Origin: Candidatus Melainabacteria bacterium
GTDB lineage: Bacteria > Cyanobacteriota > Vampirovibrionia > Vampirovibrionales > JAJTHC01
NCBI GenBank assembly: GCA_026389055.1
Contig: JAPLIO010000108.1
Span: 1 to 7,804 of the forward strand
Reading direction: 5' to 3'
DNA: 7,804 bases
The translations under genes and the position numbers were made by a program. Below are positions 6,180 through 7,804 of this stretch, one piece after another. The first letter of the stretch is position 1; every line of letters begins with the position of its first letter. The notes beneath the pieces are model-generated. The model saw only the letters and a program-made list of their open reading frames with translations, was not told the DNA's origin and searched no databases.

Positions 6180-6376
6180 GGTCGTACCAACCAGTAGGAA
6201 CGACCATCGCATTTGCCCTGCAGCTGCCGATGCGTTCCGTCCACCGCAGGGGCAAAAAGAACATCCCCTCGTCCATGCCCTTGTGGTATAGAGGGGTGGC
6301 GTTTAGGGCGGTCTTTAGGGGCTTGCCCCTGAATTTGCGGGGGGTGTTGGGGGGTGCCCAAACAGGCACCCCCTGA
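6180..6376. ncRNA. candidate structured RNA, five successive hairpins
   Basis: Five inverted repeats follow one another: GGTCGT/ACGACC (6180-6185/6200-6205); TTTGCCCTGC/GCAGGGGCAAA with one bulged G (6212-6221/6246-6256); CCCCTC/GAGGGG (6265-6270/6291-6296); TTTAGGGG/CCCCTGAA with a CTTG tetraloop and one G-T pair (6314-6321/6326-6333); and GGGGGTGCC/GGCACCCCC with a six-base loop (6350-6358/6365-6373). GGAACG (6197-6202) can also pair with CGTTCC (6233-6238), giving an alternative fold to hairpins 1 and 2. The landmarks I looked for from RNase P RNA, tmRNA and 4.5S RNA are absent. The strand is not determined. It could instead be a dispersed palindromic repeat or a long structured 5' leader of the HDOD gene. 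Confidence 0.4.
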
Positions 6377-6412
6377 CAAACCAACCAGCTAAAGCAAAGA
6401 ACAACAATCGAC

Positions 6413-6440
6413 TTGAGAATACGACATTTAATCGTTTAAT
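6413..6440 (+). promoter_or_regulatory. probable promoter of the HDOD gene
   Basis: TTGAGA (6413-6418) and TTTAAT (6435-6440) are separated by 16 bases, each matching its consensus at five of six positions. A perfect TATAAT at 6447-6452 is close by but lacks a good -35. The leader to GTG 6472 would be about 25 bases. Confidence 0.5.
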
Positions 6441-6471
6441 TGATATTATAATCAGAAAGTTGTGAACCTGC

Positions 6472-7551
6472 GTGCCAATGCCTTCTCATCCTTCATCACA
6501 ATCGAATGCTACAGGCCGCTTCGGACATTTTCCTTCAGCGGCTAAAAACCTGCTTCAACGCCGTGTAAAGGATGTTCCAGCCCTACCGCAAGTGGTGCAT
6601 CATGTACTGTCTCTTTTCGGGAAATCAGAAACATCTACCGCCCAAATAGCCAAGATGATTTCCCTAGACCCCGGGCTAACCGCCAGAGTGCTACGCATGG
6701 TCAATTCATCGGCGTACGGGTTTCAACGGCAGATAACCTCTATTCAGCACGCCATTGCGTTATTGGGCTTTAGTTCCGTGCAAGGCTTAGTGCTAAGTGC
6801 CAGTATTTGCAACTTATTCAAGGCATTTACCCCCAAGCATGGTCAGCCATCGGCAGGGAATAAGAAGCATCAGCAACCGAGTTTGAATGTGCATGATTTT
6901 TGGCAACATTCGCTATTGGTGGCGTTGTTATCTAAGCGGATTGCCCATTTGTACCGCATTCCCAACGAGGAAGAAGTGTTTAGTGCCGCTATTCTGCACG
7001 ATATTGGCTATTTGATTCTACACCACTACGCCCCAGAACTAGATATTACGCTAGCCAGAAATTTTAAACAGGGGAATTTATCGTACGATACGTTGGAAAC
7101 GCTGGACGTAGAATCTAGGCTATTAGGGTTTAACCATTGTGAACTGGGGCAGGAATTGGCGGAAAAATGGAAGTTGCCCCAATTGATGGCGGAAGTGATG
7201 ACGTTTCATCATACACCGCAATTGGCTGCTGAAGGCAATAGTGCGGTTTATTGTGTGGCGTTGGCGGATTATTTGACTAAATTCCATACGGAAGATACGC
7301 CGTTGATGGATAACATTACCCGAATTCATCATTTGTATAAGCACTTAAACCCAGCGGTGGCAAGCTATTTTAGTATTGAAAGCCCCGATGATTTGCGTGG
7401 GCTGATAAACCATGAAAACCAAGTAGCTGAAGAGGCGAAAGAGCTTCAGCATTTGTTTGATAATGAGGCGATGGAAGACCCATCGGTGGAAATTACGGGG
7501 ACTGCTGTGGCGGAAGCAAAAAACACGTCGGTGCACCCGCCAAGGCATTAG
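6472..7551 (+). CDS. HDOD domain signalling protein
   Basis: 359 codons from GTG 6472 (or ATG 6478, two codons later) to TAG 7549-7551; a stop lies just upstream at 6463. The HDOD domain spans about residues 33-260: VPALPQVVHHVLSL (35-48), IAKMISLDPGLTARVLRMVNS (59-79), YGF and AIALLGF (94-100). The HD-type positions are all present: H146 (WQHSL), H176 and D177 (ILHDIG), H222 (HCELG), H246-H247 and D266 (ALADYL). Many HDOD proteins have lost some of these and act as non-catalytic scaffolds, so hydrolase activity here is possible but unproven. The family is cytosolic and occurs in signalling, motility and stress control. Residues about 120-140 are a short basic/polar insertion (PKHGQ...NKKHQQ), and the last 40 residues are acidic and disordered-looking. 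The ribosome site is weak (AGAAAG, 12 bases before GTG). The upstream neighbour is the receiver-like gene, across the hairpin island. Confidence 0.92.
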   Translation: MPMPSHPSSQSNATGRFGHFPSAAKNLLQRRVKDVPALPQVVHHVLSLFGKSETSTAQIAKMISLDPGLTARVLRMVNSSAYGFQRQITSIQHAIALLGFSSVQGLVLSASICNLFKAFTPKHGQPSAGNKKHQQPSLNVHDFWQHSLLVALLSKRIAHLYRIPNEEEVFSAAILHDIGYLILHHYAPELDITLARNFKQGNLSYDTLETLDVESRLLGFNHCELGQELAEKWKLPQLMAEVMTFHHTPQLAAEGNSAVYCVALADYLTKFHTEDTPLMDNITRIHHLYKHLNPAVASYFSIESPDDLRGLINHENQVAEEAKELQHLFDNEAMEDPSVEITGTAVAEAKNTSVHPPRH

Positions 7552-7566
7552 GTTTTTTGAACCTAA
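7548..7566 (+). terminator. weak hairpin at the HDOD gene end
   Basis: TTAGGTT (7548-7554) pairs with AACCTAA (7560-7566) around a TTTTG loop, overlapping the stop codon. The stem is short and AT-rich and its right arm is part of the first tandem repeat unit, so a true terminator function is doubtful. Confidence 0.25.
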
Positions 7567-7647
7567 AAAGTGGTTGACTTTCACCTAAAAAGTAGTTGAT
7601 TTTAACCTAGATTTAGTTAATCCTAACCTGAAAAGTAGTTGAAGGTT
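7561..7647. repeat. four-unit tandem repeat, 21-22 bp period
   Basis: Units begin with ACCT at 7561, 7583, 7605 and 7626, giving spacings of 22, 22 and 21. Units 1 and 2 share ACCTAAAAAGTnGTTGA exactly apart from one position; unit 4 reads ACCTGAAAAGTAGTTGA; unit 3 is diverged (ACCTAGATTTAGTTAAT). The period is two helical turns, so all copies face one side of the DNA, as in protein-binding arrays. It starts just after the HDOD stop and ends 8 bases before a TATAAT (7656-7661). Possible roles: an operator array, or transposase-binding repeats at an element end. Confidence 0.8.
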
Positions 7648-7804
7648 TTGGGCATTATAATAAATGAAGTTACGGAATAAGGGTATACAGGGAGGGAGCA
7701 GAAGGTCTTTTTTACTAAAAACCAACCTAAAACGCTAAAAAAGTAAAAACCTACCCCTATTTCAACCCATTTCAACCACTAAAAACCTAAAAACTACACA
7801 CCAC
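7648..7804. other. gene-free A-rich tail to the window edge
   Basis: No credible gene. A TATAAT (7656-7661) and a purine-rich GGGAGGGAGC (7691-7700) are followed by a strongly A/C-biased stretch. There TTCAACC recurs at 7761 and 7771, and TCAACCACT (7772-7780) is the inverse of AGTGGTTGA in the first tandem unit (7569-7577). ACCTA motifs also recur. This may be part of a mobile element or the leader of a gene beyond the edge. Confidence 0.4.

Larger units (their letters stand above)
6153..6471. other. intergenic region with GC-rich hairpin island
   Basis: The 319 bases between the receiver-like gene and the HDOD gene. The first 25 and last 90 bases are AT-rich like the rest of the window, while 6180-6376 is conspicuously G/C-rich and full of inverted repeats. 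No simple T-tailed terminator follows the upstream gene. A promoter for the HDOD gene lies at 6413-6440. Two minus-strand open frames cross the island but have no ribosome sites and read as shadow sequence. Confidence 0.6.

Noticed and set aside
6125..6384. Two overlapping minus-strand open frames over the hairpin island (6125-6379 and 6175-6384)
   Set aside because: They overlap each other in different frames, have no ribosome sites, run into the 3' end of the 5142 gene, and have compositions expected from GC-rich inverted repeats.
7561..7647. CRISPR array
   Set aside because: The units are directly adjacent and no unique spacers lie between them; the period of 21-22 bases is too short.
7664..7738. 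24-codon ORF starting ATG 7664 after the TATAAT
   Set aside because: The ATG lies 3 bases after the -10 box, there is no ribosome site, and the product is a short basic peptide without recognisable features.

Overview
The window looks like chromosomal DNA of a moderately AT-rich bacterium. No single gene fixes the lineage. Compact spacing, a tRNA with an encoded CCA end, a lipoprotein-like signal sequence and an HDOD signalling protein suggest a Gram-negative-type cell. A vampirovibrionian/melainabacterial or similar little-studied lineage is only a guess.

Layout. Positions 1-129 hold the apparent 3' end of an unidentified plus-strand gene, followed by hairpin terminators. A minus-strand tRNA-Ala(UGC) lies at 243-318 with its own promoter and an AT-rich upstream element. 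Upstream of it, also on the minus strand, are two small overlapping frames (868-1068 and 440-868). Read together they look like one lipoprotein signal peptide interrupted at a four-T run. A divergent plus-strand gene at 1330-2412 encodes an unrecognised Ser-rich protein. It ends at a perfect 21-bp hairpin shared with the converging minus-strand pair dctA/gltP-like transporter (3374-4786) and folD (2470-3366), which are 7 bases apart and probably one operon. After a 355-base divergent intergenic region come two plus-strand genes. The first (5142-6152) encodes an unrecognised protein with a degenerate receiver-like C-terminal half. The second (6472-7551) encodes an HDOD protein with an intact set of HD-type residues. 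Between them is a GC-rich island of five consecutive hairpins. The last 250 bases carry a four-unit tandem repeat with a 21-22 bp period and no gene.

How the genes fit together. The transporter imports C4-dicarboxylates or acidic amino acids and FolD supplies one-carbon folate intermediates. Their linkage is positional, and no shared pathway is proven. The receiver-like protein and the HDOD protein are plausibly partners in intracellular signalling, inferred from adjacency and fold resemblance only.

The least explained parts are the hairpin island (6180-6376), the tandem array (7561-7647), the split signal peptide (about 866-930), and the habit of tiny ORFs overlapping gene starts (868, 1330, 5137-5142).
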